From positions 1,905,501 to 1,969,500 of the forward strand of contig NZ_CP084752.1 in the NCBI RefSeq assembly GCF_020535545.1: 64,000 nt of DNA, written 5' to 3'. This DNA is from Roseateles sp. XES5. Lineage in GTDB: Bacteria; Pseudomonadota; Alphaproteobacteria; Rhizobiales; Rhizobiaceae. The notes under the pieces were generated by a model. That model worked only from the letters and a program-made list of their open reading frames with translations. It had not been told where the DNA came from and did no database searches. Positions 1 to 9,055 of the stretch are shown here, one piece after another (the stretch's first letter is position 1; the number at the start of each line of letters is the position of its first letter). A program made the translations under genes and the position numbers.

Positions 1-2
1 TC

Positions 3-398
3 GCCGGGTTTCCGACGGAGACCGAGGCAATGTTCGCCAACGCCGTGCGCCTTGCCGAGGATTGCGGTATCGCCCACCTCCACGTCTTTCCCTACAGCCC
101 GCGCCCCGACACGCCGGCCGCGCGCATGCCGCAGCTTGACCGTGCGCTGATCAAGGAGCGCGCCGCGCGGCTGCGGGAGACTGGAAAACGGCTGCACGAG
201 GCCCATCTCGTTTCGATGATCGGCAGGCAGGAAACGATCCTCGTGGAAAACAACGGCCTCGCCCATACGGAAAACTTCACGCTCGTCGATGCCGCCGGCC
301 TCAAGCCGCGCGATCTTGTGCCGGTCGCGATCACCGGACACAATGGAAAACATCTGACGATGCGGCCCCTTCTCGCAACCGCCTCTTCCCGTAACTAG
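3..398 (+). CDS. mtaB: tRNA t6A37 methylthiotransferase MtaB, C-terminal part (5' truncated by window edge)
   Basis: The open frame runs in from the left edge and ends with TAG. The visible protein starts AGFPTETEAMF, which matches the end of the radical SAM barrel of MtaB (GFPTET, then HLHVFPYSPRPDTPAARMPQ). It finishes with a TRAM-like RNA-binding domain of about 60 residues (ETILVENNGLAHTENFTLV). Known role of the family: methylthiolation of N6-threonylcarbamoyladenosine at position 37 of ANN-decoding tRNAs. The N-terminal UPF0004 domain and the CxxxCxxC cluster lie outside the window. ftsY starts 12 bp downstream on the same strand, suggesting co-transcription. The family call is firm, though MiaB-like relatives share this region. 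Confidence 0.88.
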   Translation, partial: AGFPTETEAMFANAVRLAEDCGIAHLHVFPYSPRPDTPAARMPQLDRALIKERAARLRETGKRLHEAHLVSMIGRQETILVENNGLAHTENFTLVDAAGLKPRDLVPVAITGHNGKHLTMRPLLATASSRN

Positions 399-410
399 CG
401 GATACAGTTC

Positions 411-1946
411 ATGGCCCTCGGCTTCATCAAGAAGATTTTCACATTCGGAAAAGACAGCGCTGCCGAGCCCAAGCCGGAGGCGGAAACGCCTGCCGCGGAA
501 CTGCAGGTCATCACGCCGGCGGTCGAAGAGGTGGCGGAGACCCCGGCGATCCATTCTGCCGAGGACGAGCGCGATGCGCTGCTGGAGGAAGCGGAAGCCG
601 CCAATCCGGAAGCCGAGTATCACATTTCCGAGGATGTCGAGCCGGAAATCTATCCGCTTCCGCATGCGCCCGATCTGCCGGTCGTCGAAGAGCCGGCGGC
701 TGAGGCGAAGGCGGAGGAAGGCCCGGCCGAAGACGAGGCTTCCGCAGAGCCGGACGCCGAGGCTGCAGAAGAACAGGCCGAGGAAGAGCCTGTAGCGCGG
801 GAGCCTGTCGCGCTGGAAGACGACGCGGTCGAAGCCGGTGCCGAAGAGGATGTTGCTTCCGTCGAAGACAGCATGCCGGAGCACTCGGCGCCTGCTGCCG
901 TCGAGGATCCCGTTCTCGAAGAGGCCCTGCGCATCGAACAGCCGGCCGCCGCGCCCGCCTTGCCGAAGGGTTTTGCTTCCGCGGACAAGGCTCCGGTCGA
1001 GGACGCCGCGCCGGTTGCCCAGCCGAAGCGCACCTGGTTCCAGCGCCTGCGCGAAGGCCTTGCCCGCACCTCCTCGCAACTGACCGGGCAGATCACCAGC
1101 CTCTTCACCAAGCGCAAGCTGGACGACGAGACGTTGCAGGATCTCGAAGACCTGCTGATCCAGGCCGACCTCGGCGTCGAGACAGCGCTGCGCATCACCG
1201 ACACGCTCGCCTCGGAGCGCTACGGCAAGGACGTGACCGGTGCCGACGTTTCGCGCATCATGTCGACCGAGATCACCAAGGTGCTGGCGCCCGTCGCAAA
1301 GCCGCTGGAACTCGATCTCAGCCACAAGCCGCATGTCATCCTCGTCGTCGGCGTCAACGGCACCGGCAAGACGACGACTATCGGCAAGCTTGCGGCAAAG
1401 CTTTCCGGCGCTGGCCTGAAGGTGATGCTGGCCGCCGGCGACACGTTCCGTGCCGCGGCCATCGAGCAGTTGAAGATCTGGGCGGAGCGGACCGGTTCCG
1501 ACATCGTCTCCTCCAAGCTCGGCGCCGACGCGGCGGGCTTGGCCTATGAGGCATACGAGCAGGCGAAGCTGAAGAAGAGCGACGTGCTCATCGTCGATAC
1601 CGCCGGCCGCCTGCAGAACAAGGCGGAGCTGATGGCGGAACTCGAGAAGATCGTGCGCGTGCTCGGCAAGCTCGACCCCGACGCGCCGCACACCGTGCTG
1701 CAGACGCTCGATGCCACCACCGGCCAGAACGCGATGAACCAGGTGGAGATTTTCCGCAACGTTGCGGGCGTCTCGGGCCTGATCATGACAAAATTGGACG
1801 GTACGGCCCGCGGCGGCATCCTTGTGGCGATTGCGGCAAAGCACAAGCTGCCGGTCTATTTCATCGGTGTCGGCGAAGGGATCGACGATCTCGAACCCTT
1901 CGAGGCCAAGGATTTCGCGGAAGCGATCGCAGGAGTTGAAAGATGA
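411..1946 (+). CDS. ftsY: Signal recognition particle receptor FtsY
   Basis: A 511-aa SRP receptor GTPase that docks SRP-ribosome complexes at the inner membrane. The first ~210 residues are a very acidic Glu/Ala/Pro-rich A domain, long as is usual in rhizobia. The N helical bundle follows ([19 protein letters not shown]). The G domain shows G1 GVNGTGKT at about residues 314-321, DTFRAAA near 344, DTAGR near 396 and TKLDG near 460. Its stop overlaps the next start by 4 bp (ATGA). Start ATG is 12 bp after mtaB. Codon use is uniformly rhizobial, unlike acnA, metH and amaB. Complete; identification is secure. Confidence 0.97.
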   Translation: MALGFIKKIFTFGKDSAAEPKPEAETPAAELQVITPAVEEVAETPAIHSAEDERDALLEEAEAANPEAEYHISEDVEPEIYPLPHAPDLPVVEEPAAEAKAEEGPAEDEASAEPDAEAAEEQAEEEPVAREPVALEDDAVEAGAEEDVASVEDSMPEHSAPAAVEDPVLEEALRIEQPAAAPALPKGFASADKAPVEDAAPVAQPKRTWFQRLREGLARTSSQLTGQITSLFTKRKLDDETLQDLEDLLIQADLGVETALRITDTLASERYGKDVTGADVSRIMSTEITKVLAPVAKPLELDLSHKPHVILVVGVNGTGKTTTIGKLAAKLSGAGLKVMLAAGDTFRAAAIEQLKIWAERTGSDIVSSKLGADAAGLAYEAYEQAKLKKSDVLIVDTAGRLQNKAELMAELEKIVRVLGKLDPDAPHTVLQTLDATTGQNAMNQVEIFRNVAGVSGLIMTKLDGTARGGILVAIAAKHKLPVYFIGVGEGIDDLEPFEAKDFAEAIAGVER

Positions 1947-2593
1947 GCAAGGCAACGCTGGACGCCCCGGCCAAGACGGAGGAGAAGATCAGCCCTCTCC
2001 TCAAGATGGTGCTGGAACTCGGCCCTCTCGTCGTCTTCTTCTTCGCCAATTCGCGCGGCGAATGGCTGGCCGCGAATTTCCCGATGCTGGCCGAGATGGG
2101 CGGGCCGCTGTTCATCGCGACCGGTCTCTTCATGGCCGCGACGGCAATTGCGCTGGCAGTCTCCTGGGCGCTGACGCGGACTCTTCCGATGATGCCGCTC
2201 ATTTCCGGCGTGGTCGTCTTCATCTTCGGCGCGCTGACGCTCTGGCTGCAGGACGATACCTTCATCAAGATGAAGCCCACTATCGTCAACACGCTGTTCG
2301 GCACGATCCTGCTCGGCGGCCTGCTCTTCGGAAAATCCCTGCTCGGCTATGTCTTCCACGCGGCCTTCCGGCTGACGGACGAGGGCTGGCGCAAGCTGAC
2401 GCTGCGCTGGGGCCTGTTCTTCCTCGTGCTGGCCGCAATGAACGAGATCGTCTGGCGCAACTTCTCGACCGATTTCTGGGTGGCCTTCAAGGTCTGGGGC
2501 ACCATGCCCATCACCATCCTCTTCACGCTCTCCCAGATGCCGCTGATCATGCGCCACGCCATCGAACCGCCGGAAGAGGGCAAGACGCCGTAA
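1943..2593 (+). CDS. yciB: Septation protein A family inner-membrane protein (YciB/IspZ)
   Basis: A 216-aa hydrophobic protein with about five or six membrane segments. Family hallmarks include [13 protein letters not shown] near the N-terminus, the region around [14 protein letters not shown], and [20 protein letters not shown] towards the C-terminus. Known of the family: involved in septation and envelope integrity, with an uncertain molecular role. It overlaps ftsY by ATGA, so translation is coupled. The gene faces the ccm genes convergently, with 203 bp between. That gap holds a short inverted repeat (around cccggatttcatccggg, 2659-2675) and nothing else recognisable. Confidence 0.92.
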   Translation: MSKATLDAPAKTEEKISPLLKMVLELGPLVVFFFANSRGEWLAANFPMLAEMGGPLFIATGLFMAATAIALAVSWALTRTLPMMPLISGVVVFIFGALTLWLQDDTFIKMKPTIVNTLFGTILLGGLLFGKSLLGYVFHAAFRLTDEGWRKLTLRWGLFFLVLAAMNEIVWRNFSTDFWVAFKVWGTMPITILFTLSQMPLIMRHAIEPPEEGKTP

Positions 2594-2796
2594 CGGGCGC
2601 GTCAGGCCGGGCCGCCGAGCGGGCCTCTATCCTCTCATTGCCTCCTCTCCTCCGCGATCCCGGATTTCATCCGGGGTTCGGCATACGCGTGTCTGCGCGC
2701 AGGCGGCTCTCCTTCATCCAAGGGGAGGGGCTCCTTACGGCGCGGACGCAGGGTAGTCGGTGTCGGGATCAAATCCGCATGATGGGAAGGAAGAGG

Positions 2797-3411
2797 CTAT
2801 CCCGCCTGCGCGGGCGTGCCCAGGGCCTTTTCGATGGCGGGATAGAGCCCGTCCTTCAGGCTCTTGTCGTCGAACGGTCCCACGCGCTTGTAGAGGATCG
2901 TGCCGTCGGGGCCGACGAGGTAAGATTCAGGGATGCCGTAGACGCCCCAGTCGATGGCCATCTTGCCGACAGGGTCGAGGCCGATGGCGGAGAAGGGGTT
3001 GCCCAGTTCGCCGAGGAAACGCAGGGCGTTTTCGCTGCCATCCTTGTAGTTGACGCCGACGACGGTGATGCGCGGGTCCTTGGAGAGCGCGAGGATGACC
3101 GGGTGCTCCTGCCGGCAGGGCACGCACCAGGAGGCCCAGAAATTGACGAGCGTCAATTTTCCCTTGCCGGTTTCCGCCGTCAGCGCGGGAACGGGCGCGC
3201 CGTCCTTCGTCGCGCCGGCGAGGGGTTCGAGATCGCGGTAGGGGGCCTTGGTGCCGATCAGCGCGGACGGGATCTCCGAAATGTCGCGGCCGGAATTGAG
3301 CTGCGTCCAGAAGATCAGCGCGAGGCCGAGGAAGATCGCCAGCGGCAGGGCGGCGAGAATCAGGCGCGTGCGCGTGCCGGCGCTTTCGGTCTGGCTTTCC
3401 GTCTCGCTCAT
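2797..3411 (-). CDS. ccmG: Cytochrome c maturation thiol:disulfide oxidoreductase CcmG/DsbE
   Basis: A 204-aa membrane-anchored thioredoxin-like protein. One N-terminal transmembrane segment (LILAALPLAIFLGLALIFW) is followed by a periplasmic domain with the redox motif WASWCVPCRQEHP and the cis-Pro region YGIPESYLVGPDG. Family role: keeps the haem-binding cysteines of apocytochrome c reduced. I chose the ATG at 3411 because it overlaps the ccmD stop as ATGA; the open frame continues further upstream but without coding support. Last gene of ccmCDG, convergent with yciB. Confidence 0.95.
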   Translation of the reverse strand: MSETESQTESAGTRTRLILAALPLAIFLGLALIFWTQLNSGRDISEIPSALIGTKAPYRDLEPLAGATKDGAPVPALTAETGKGKLTLVNFWASWCVPCRQEHPVILALSKDPRITVVGVNYKDGSENALRFLGELGNPFSAIGLDPVGKMAIDWGVYGIPESYLVGPDGTILYKRVGPFDDKSLKDGLYPAIEKALGTPAQAG

Positions 3412-3590
3412 CGCGCGTCCCCGGTGCTGACGTCGTCGGTGCGGGCGGACCGGCGGCGGATGCCGGCGGCTTCGAGCCTTTCCAGCTCGCGGTGCCGGCC
3501 GCGATGGTCGAGCCAGACCCAGAGCGTCAGGCCGATTGTGACGGCGAAAGCGGCAATATAGGAGGCGGTGACATAGAAGGTGTGGCTCAT
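3408..3590 (-). CDS. ccmD: Haem exporter subunit CcmD
   Basis: A 60-aa protein with a single membrane helix (YIAAFAVTIGLTLWVWLDHR) followed by a highly charged cytoplasmic tail, the standard CcmD layout. It joins CcmABC and aids release of holo-CcmE. The start overlaps the ccmC stop and the stop overlaps the ccmG start, both as ATGA, so the three genes form one translationally coupled unit. Identification rests on size, topology and position. Confidence 0.92.
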   Translation of the reverse strand: MSHTFYVTASYIAAFAVTIGLTLWVWLDHRGRHRELERLEAAGIRRRSARTDDVSTGDAR

Positions 3591-4348
3591 GCGGCCTCTC
3601 CCGCCGCGCGGGCGGCATGGCGGCGCAGCACGGCGATGCGGCGGCGCAGGATCTCGTTGCGCATGGCAAGGACGTGCAGCGTGAAGAACAGCATGGTGAA
3701 GGCGATGGCCATCACGATGAGCGGCCAGAGGAACTCCGGATCGATGGTCGGGCCGTCCATGCGGATGACGCTCGCCGGCTGGTGCAGCGTGTTCCACCAC
3801 TCGACCGAGAACTTGATGATCGGGATGTTGACGAAGCCGATGAGGATGAGGACGGCGCTGACCTTGGCGGCGCGCGTCGGGTCGTCCATGGCGCGGCCGA
3901 GCGCGATGAGGCCGAGATACATCAGGAACAGCACGAAGACGGAGGTGAGCCGGGCATCCCACACCCACCACGTTCCCCACATGGGCTTGCCCCAGAGCGA
4001 GCCCGTGATGAGGGCGAGCAGCGTGAAGCAGGCGCCGATGGGTGCGGCGGCCTTGGCCGAGACGTCGGCAAGCGGGTGGCGCCAGACGAGCGTGCCGAGC
4101 GCCGAAAGCGCCATGACCGAATAGCACATCATGGAGAGCCAGGCGGCCGGCACATGCACATACATGATGCGCACCGTCTCGCCCTGCTGGTAGTCGCCCG
4201 TCGTCGTGAAGGAAAGATAGAGGCCGCCGGCGAACAGACAGAGCGTCAGCCCGGCAAGCCAGGGCCAGAGGGTGGCGACCAGCGCCAGGAACCGCGTCGG
4301 GTTGGCGAGATCGCTGAATTTGCGGATGGCAAGGCTCGGTTCGCTCAT
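3587..4348 (-). CDS. ccmC: Haem transporter / cytochrome c maturation protein CcmC
   Basis: A 253-aa protein with six predicted membrane helices of the haem-handling protein family. The tryptophan-rich periplasmic motif is plain (MWGTWWVWDARLTS), as is the conserved YVHVPAAWLSMM near the first periplasmic loop. Family role: presents haem to CcmE in the periplasm. It is followed by ccmD with a 4-bp overlap. The 103-bp gap to ccmB (4349-4451) shows no obvious terminator, so ccmB transcripts may read through. Confidence 0.96.
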   Translation of the reverse strand: MSEPSLAIRKFSDLANPTRFLALVATLWPWLAGLTLCLFAGGLYLSFTTTGDYQQGETVRIMYVHVPAAWLSMMCYSVMALSALGTLVWRHPLADVSAKAAAPIGACFTLLALITGSLWGKPMWGTWWVWDARLTSVFVLFLMYLGLIALGRAMDDPTRAAKVSAVLILIGFVNIPIIKFSVEWWNTLHQPASVIRMDGPTIDPEFLWPLIVMAIAFTMLFFTLHVLAMRNEILRRRIAVLRRHAARAAGEAA

Positions 4349-4451
4349 GTCTGCCCTTCAACGTGTCGGATGGTTCTTTAACGCGTCAGGCCGGCATCTT
4401 CAATTGATCTGCCGCAATCACTTTCCTGTCAGTTGACCCGCCAGCCGGCCC

Positions 4452-5111
4452 TCAGTCGCTCGAAAGACGAAGTGCCGCGGCCGCGGCGACCGGTCCGATG
4501 ACGGCGAAGAACAGGTTGAGGGCGACGAGGATGAGGAAGGGCGGCAGGAAGGGCGCCGGTTCCTGGATCGCCGCATAGACCGCGCTGACGCCGAAGATCA
4601 GCACGGGGATGGCAAGCGGCAGGACGAGGATGGAGACGAGCAGGCCGCCGCGCGGCAGCGCCACGGCGATGGCCGCGCCGGCCGCGCCGATGAAGGTGAT
4701 GGCGGGCGTGCCGGCCAGCAGCGTCAGCGTCGTCGCGCCGATCGCCGTCTCGTCCATGTTCATGAAGAGGCCGAGCAGCGGCGAGGCGATCACCAGCGGC
4801 AGGCCGGTGGCGATCCAGTGCGCGAGGCATTTGACGAAGACGGTCAGGACGAGGGGCGTCTCCTGCATCAGGAGGAGGTCGAGCGAACCGTCCTCGCGTT
4901 CGGCCTGAAACAGCCGGTCTAGGCCGAGCAGGGCGGCGAGCAGCGCGCCGATCCAGAGGATGGCGGGGCCGATGCGGGAGAGGAGGTTGAGATCCGGGCC
5001 GACGCCGAAGGGGATGACGGCGACGACGGTCATGAAGAAGAGCACGCCGATCAGCGCGCCGCCACCGGCGCGCACGGAGAGCCTGATGTCGCGGGAAAGG
5101 AGGGCGATCAT
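4452..5111 (-). CDS. ccmB: Haem exporter permease CcmB
   Basis: A 219-aa membrane protein starting MIALLSRDIRLS, the usual CcmB start; an in-frame upstream ATG at 5138 would add nine unlikely residues. The family signature FQAEREDGSLDLLLMQ is present, with about six helices after it. CcmB forms the membrane part of the CcmAB ABC complex that drives release of holo-CcmE. The gap to ccmA is 169 bp, longer than usual in this operon, and shows no gene. Confidence 0.94.
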   Translation of the reverse strand: MIALLSRDIRLSVRAGGGALIGVLFFMTVVAVIPFGVGPDLNLLSRIGPAILWIGALLAALLGLDRLFQAEREDGSLDLLLMQETPLVLTVFVKCLAHWIATGLPLVIASPLLGLFMNMDETAIGATTLTLLAGTPAITFIGAAGAAIAVALPRGGLLVSILVLPLAIPVLIFGVSAVYAAIQEPAPFLPPFLILVALNLFFAVIGPVAAAAALRLSSD

Positions 5112-5280
5112 GCGGCGATCCTCCGGTGGCGCGGGCACTGCCTGTTCCGCTCCGCCGTGCCCGATGCCTTCCGGTCAAGAAGGGTGAAAGAACCGCGGTG
5201 CCGTCTCGCCGGATGCAGACCGCATGTCCGAAGATGGGGGCGCCCGGCGGAGGGGACGGGGAGGACCACATGCGCACCCA

Positions 5281-5922
5281 TTACCACACATCCTCCATAA
5301 CGCCGGCAAAGCCCTGCATCCGCAATTCCTTCACCCCCTCCAGCCCCAGCGGCTGGTGCGTCGCGGCAATCGCGATGCCGCCGGAGGCGAGATGCGTCGT
5401 GACGAGGCCGGCGAACATCGCTTCGGCGGCGGCGTCGAGCGCGGCCGTCGGCTCGTCGAGGATCCAGACGGGGCGCCAAGCGACGAGGAGTTTCGCCATC
5501 GCCATGCGGCGTTGCTGGCCGGCGGAGAGATAGCCGAAGGGAAGGTGGGCGATGCCGCCGAGACCGACGGCTTCCACAGCTGCGGCGATAGAGGTGCCCG
5601 TGCCGCCCTCGACATCGCCGAGAAAGGATTTCCAGAAGGCGAGATTCTCCTCGACGGTCAGTTCGCGCTTCATTGCATTGCGGTGGCCGAGATAATGGGC
5701 TGCCTCGCCGACGCGCTCGACCGGGTGCGCTGCAGCAAGCAATTTCGCCGTGCCCGTTTCGGCCGGCAGAAGACCGGCAAGGACCCGCAGCAGCGTCGAC
5801 TTTCCAGAACCGTTCGGACCCTTGACGACGAGCGCCTCGCCGCCGGCGATTTCAAAGGAAATATCTTGGAAAATCAGGTCCTCGCCGCGCTTGGCCCCCA
5901 ATCCCTCGGCGACGAGCCGCAT
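5281..5922 (-). CDS. ccmA: Haem exporter ATP-binding protein CcmA
   Basis: A 213-aa ABC ATPase. Walker A is GPNGSGKSTLL, the signature is YLSAGQQRR and Walker B is VWILDEPTAALD. The YLGHRNAMKRELTVEENL stretch is typical of CcmA. It powers the CcmAB complex for haem attachment to c-type cytochromes. It is first in the minus-strand ccm block and divergent from acnA, with 266 bp between them. That gap must hold both promoters, but I see no distinctive operator there. Confidence 0.95.
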   Translation of the reverse strand: MRLVAEGLGAKRGEDLIFQDISFEIAGGEALVVKGPNGSGKSTLLRVLAGLLPAETGTAKLLAAAHPVERVGEAAHYLGHRNAMKRELTVEENLAFWKSFLGDVEGGTGTSIAAAVEAVGLGGIAHLPFGYLSAGQQRRMAMAKLLVAWRPVWILDEPTAALDAAAEAMFAGLVTTHLASGGIAIAATHQPLGLEGVKELRMQGFAGVMEDVW

Positions 5923-6188
5923 GGTGTTTCACTTTCCCTTTACGACCTTGGTCGCAACGCAAAAAAATTGTCCCGATTTGCCTATAACCGGTCTGGAACG
6001 TTTCTTGGAAATTATCTATAACCCCCGCAACACGCCAGCGGTCGGCGTGAATTTCATCCAAGCGCCGAACACGGGAATGATTTCCGCGTACGGACAGCGG
6101 AAATGGCCGCACCCGCATCCCATACGCGCTCAACGCGCACGGGCGTTCGTACGTCAGCTTTCTGGCGCCAGACGAGACGGGGTATAAA

Positions 6189-8882
6189 GTGTCCAAATCC
6201 CTAGACAGTTTCAATTGTCGTTCGACCCTTACGGTCAACGGCACCGACTATGTGTATTACAGCCTGCCCAAGGCCGAGGCGAACGGCCTTGCCGGCGTCT
6301 CGAAGCTGCCCTACTCGATGAAGGTGCTTCTTGAGAACCTGCTGCGCTTCGAGGACGGCCGCTCGGTCACCAAGGAGCAGATCCTTTCGGTCGTCGACTG
6401 GCTGACGAACAAGGGCACGGTCGAAAACGAGATCGCCTATCGCCCGGCGCGCGTTCTGATGCAGGACTTCACCGGCGTTCCCGCCGTCGTCGACCTCGCG
6501 GCCATGCGCGACGCGATGGTCTCGCTCGGCGGCGATCCGGAGAAGATCAACCCGCTCGTTCCCGTCGATCTCGTCATCGACCACTCCGTCATCGTCGATG
6601 AATTCGGCACGCCGACCGCCTTCGCGCGCAACGTCGAGCTGGAGTTCGAGCGCAACCGCGAGCGCTACGAGTTCATGAAGTGGGGCATGCAGGCCTTTGA
6701 CACCTTTGGCGTCGTGCCCCCGGGCTTTGGCATCGTTCACCAGGTGAATCTGGAGTACCTGGCCCGCGGCGTGCACAAGACCGGCAAGAAGGCCGGCCAG
6801 ATCTACTACCCCGACAGCCTGGTGGGCACGGACAGCCACACCACCATGATCAACGGCATCGGCGTGGTGGGCTGGGGCGTGGGCGGCATCGAGGCCGAGG
6901 CCGGCATGCTGGGCCAGCCGGTCTACTTCCTGACGCCCGATGTGGTGGGCTTCGAGCTCAGCGGCCGCCTGCGCGAGGGCGTCACCGCCACCGACCTGGT
7001 GCTGATGGTCGTGCAGATGCTGCGCAAGAAGGGCGTCGTCTCCAAGTTCGTCGAATTCTTCGGCCCCGGCCTCGACAACATGACGCTCGCCGACCGTGCG
7101 ACGATCGGCAATATGGGCCCGGAATACGGCGCGACCTGCGGCTTCTTCCCGGTCGACGGCGAGACCGTCAACTACCTCACCATGTCCGGCCGCGAAGAGC
7201 AGCGCATCGCCCTCGTCGAAGCCTATTCCAAGGCGCAGGGCATGTGGCGTGACAGCGACGGTTCCGACCTCGTCTTCACCGACACGCTCGAACTCGACCT
7301 CGGCGAAGTGGTTCCGGCCATGGCCGGCCCGAAGCGTCCGGAAGGCCGCATCCCGCTCGAAAATATCGCTTCCGGCTTCGCCACCGCGATGGACAACGAC
7401 TACAAGAAGCCCGGCCAGCTTGCCAACCGCTACGCGGTCGAGGGCACGGATTACGATCTCGGCCATGGCGACGTCGCCATCGCCGCCATCACCTCCTGCA
7501 CCAACACCTCCAACCCCGGCGTGCTGCTGGCCGCGGGCCTGCTGGCCAAGAAGGCGGTGGAGGCCGGGCTCAAGGTGCAGCCGCACATCAAGACCTCGCT
7601 GGCCCCGGGCTCGCGCATCGTCACCGAGTACCTGGAGAAGGCCGGCCTGCTGCCCTATCTGGAGAAGCTGGGCTTCAACCTCGCCGCCTACGGCTGCACC
7701 ACCTGCATCGGCAATGCCGGCGATCTGGCCCCCGAGCTCAACGAGGTGATCACGTCCAACGACCTGGTCTGCGCCGCCGTGCTCTCGGGCAACCGCAACT
7801 TCGAGGCCCGCATCCACCCGAATCTGAAGGCCAACTTCCTGGCCTCGCCGCCCCTGGTGGTGGCCTATGCCATCGCCGGCTCGGTCCAGAAGGATCTCAC
7901 CAAGGAGCCGATCGGCGAAGACCAGAACGGCAACCCCGTCTACCTCAAGGACATCTGGCCCTCTTCCAAGGAGATCCAGGAGTTCATCATGAAGTACGTC
8001 ACGCGTGAGCTCTATGCCACGAAGTATGCCGACGTCTTCAAGGGCGACGAGAACTGGCAGGCGGTGCAGGTTCCGGAAGGCCAGACCTATGCCTGGGACG
8101 ACAAGTCGACCTATGTGCAGAACCCGCCCTACTTCGTCGGCATGGGCAAGACCGGCTCGGGCCTGAAGAACATCGAAGGCGCGCGCGTCCTCGGTCTCTT
8201 CGGCGACAAGATCACCACCGACCACATCTCCCCGGCCGGTTCGATCAAGGCGGCCTCGCCGGCCGGCGCGTACCTTACGGGCAACGGCGTGGCGGTCGCG
8301 GACTTCAACCAGTACGGCACGCGCCGCGGCAACCATGAAGTCATGATGCGCGGCACCTTCGCCAATATCCGCATCCGTAACCACATGCTCGGCCCGAACG
8401 GCAAGGAAGGTGGCTACACCATCCACTATCCGTCCAAGGAAGAGATGTCGATCTACGATGCGGCCATGAAGTATAAGGCCGAGGGCGTTCCGCTCGTCAT
8501 CTTCGCCGGCGTCGAATACGGCAACGGCTCCTCGCGCGACTGGGCGGCCAAGGGTACGAACCTGCTCGGCGTCAAGGCCGTGGTGGCGCAGTCCTTCGAG
8601 CGCATCCATCGTTCCAACCTGGTCGGCATGGGCGTCGTGCCCTTCGTCTTCGAGGAAGGCACGACTTGGGCATCGCTCGACCTCAAGGGCGACGAAGTCG
8701 TCACGATCGAGGGCCTGGAAGGCGACATCAAGCCGCGCGAGAAGAAGATCGCCAAGATCACCTACTCCGACGGCACGGTGAAGGAGGTTCCGCTTCTCTG
8801 CCGCATCGATACGCTCGACGAAGTGACCTACATGAACAACGGCGGCATCCTGCAGACCGTTCTTCGCGATCTCGCCGCCTGA
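6189..8882 (+). CDS. acnA: Aconitate hydratase AcnA (with two codon-usage-anomalous internal blocks)
   Basis: An 897-aa monomeric aconitase interconverting citrate and isocitrate in the TCA cycle. Start is GTG (protein begins [10 protein letters not shown], the usual rhizobial N-terminus). The [4Fe-4S] ligands are Cys437 ([10 protein letters not shown]) and Cys503/Cys506 (GCTTCIGN). The C-terminal swivelling domain with [16 protein letters not shown] and [15 protein letters not shown] is intact. Two internal blocks (about 6665-7035 and 7490-7890) use CTG, GTG and CCC codons heavily and read like a betaproteobacterial AcnA ([40 protein letters not shown]). The rest is rhizobial in codon use and sequence. 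The frame is intact throughout. A strong terminator follows. Confidence 0.97.
   Translation: [897 protein letters not shown]
6665..7035 (+). other. Codon-usage-anomalous block 1 inside acnA
   Basis: Within this stretch leucine is mostly CTG, valine often GTG, proline often CCC, and serine AGC appears. Sequence before and after prefers CTC, GTC, CCG and TCC/TCG. The encoded residues ([20 protein letters not shown], then [20 protein letters not shown]) fit betaproteobacterial aconitases better than the rhizobial form I remember ([35 protein letters not shown]). Edges are approximate and were judged by eye. Confidence 0.6.
7490..7890 (+). other. Codon-usage-anomalous block 2 inside acnA
   Basis: Same change of codon style, spanning the iron-sulfur ligand region. 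The protein reads [20 protein letters not shown] and [20 protein letters not shown]. Rhizobial AcnA usually has a different version here ([20 protein letters not shown]). Flanks return to rhizobial codons immediately ([20 protein letters not shown]). Edges are approximate. Confidence 0.6.
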
Positions 8883-8906
8883 GCGGATACAGCCTGAACA
8901 ATGACG

Positions 8907-8934
8907 TGCCGGGGCCCAAAGCCCCGGCATTTTT
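8907..8934 (+). terminator. Rho-independent terminator after acnA
   Basis: A 9-bp perfect stem (tgccggggc / gccccggca) with a 5-nt loop is followed by five T residues. It lies 25 bp after the acnA stop. Confidence 0.9.
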
Positions 8935-9055
8935 CGTTCTGGGGCACGCAAATCCAACCAACAGTTTCACTCCATCGTGACTTCCTGTTGAAGCGGCAAG
9001 GGCGTATGACGGGCGCAAATGGCTGGCTCCTGCCGGCGTTCCATTGGAATTGATC

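Noticed and set aside
6201..8957. A 918-codon open frame antisense to acnA
   Set aside because: It mirrors a high-GC coding gene, its protein is low-complexity (Ala, Val, His, Asp rich) and has no domains; a codon-shadow.
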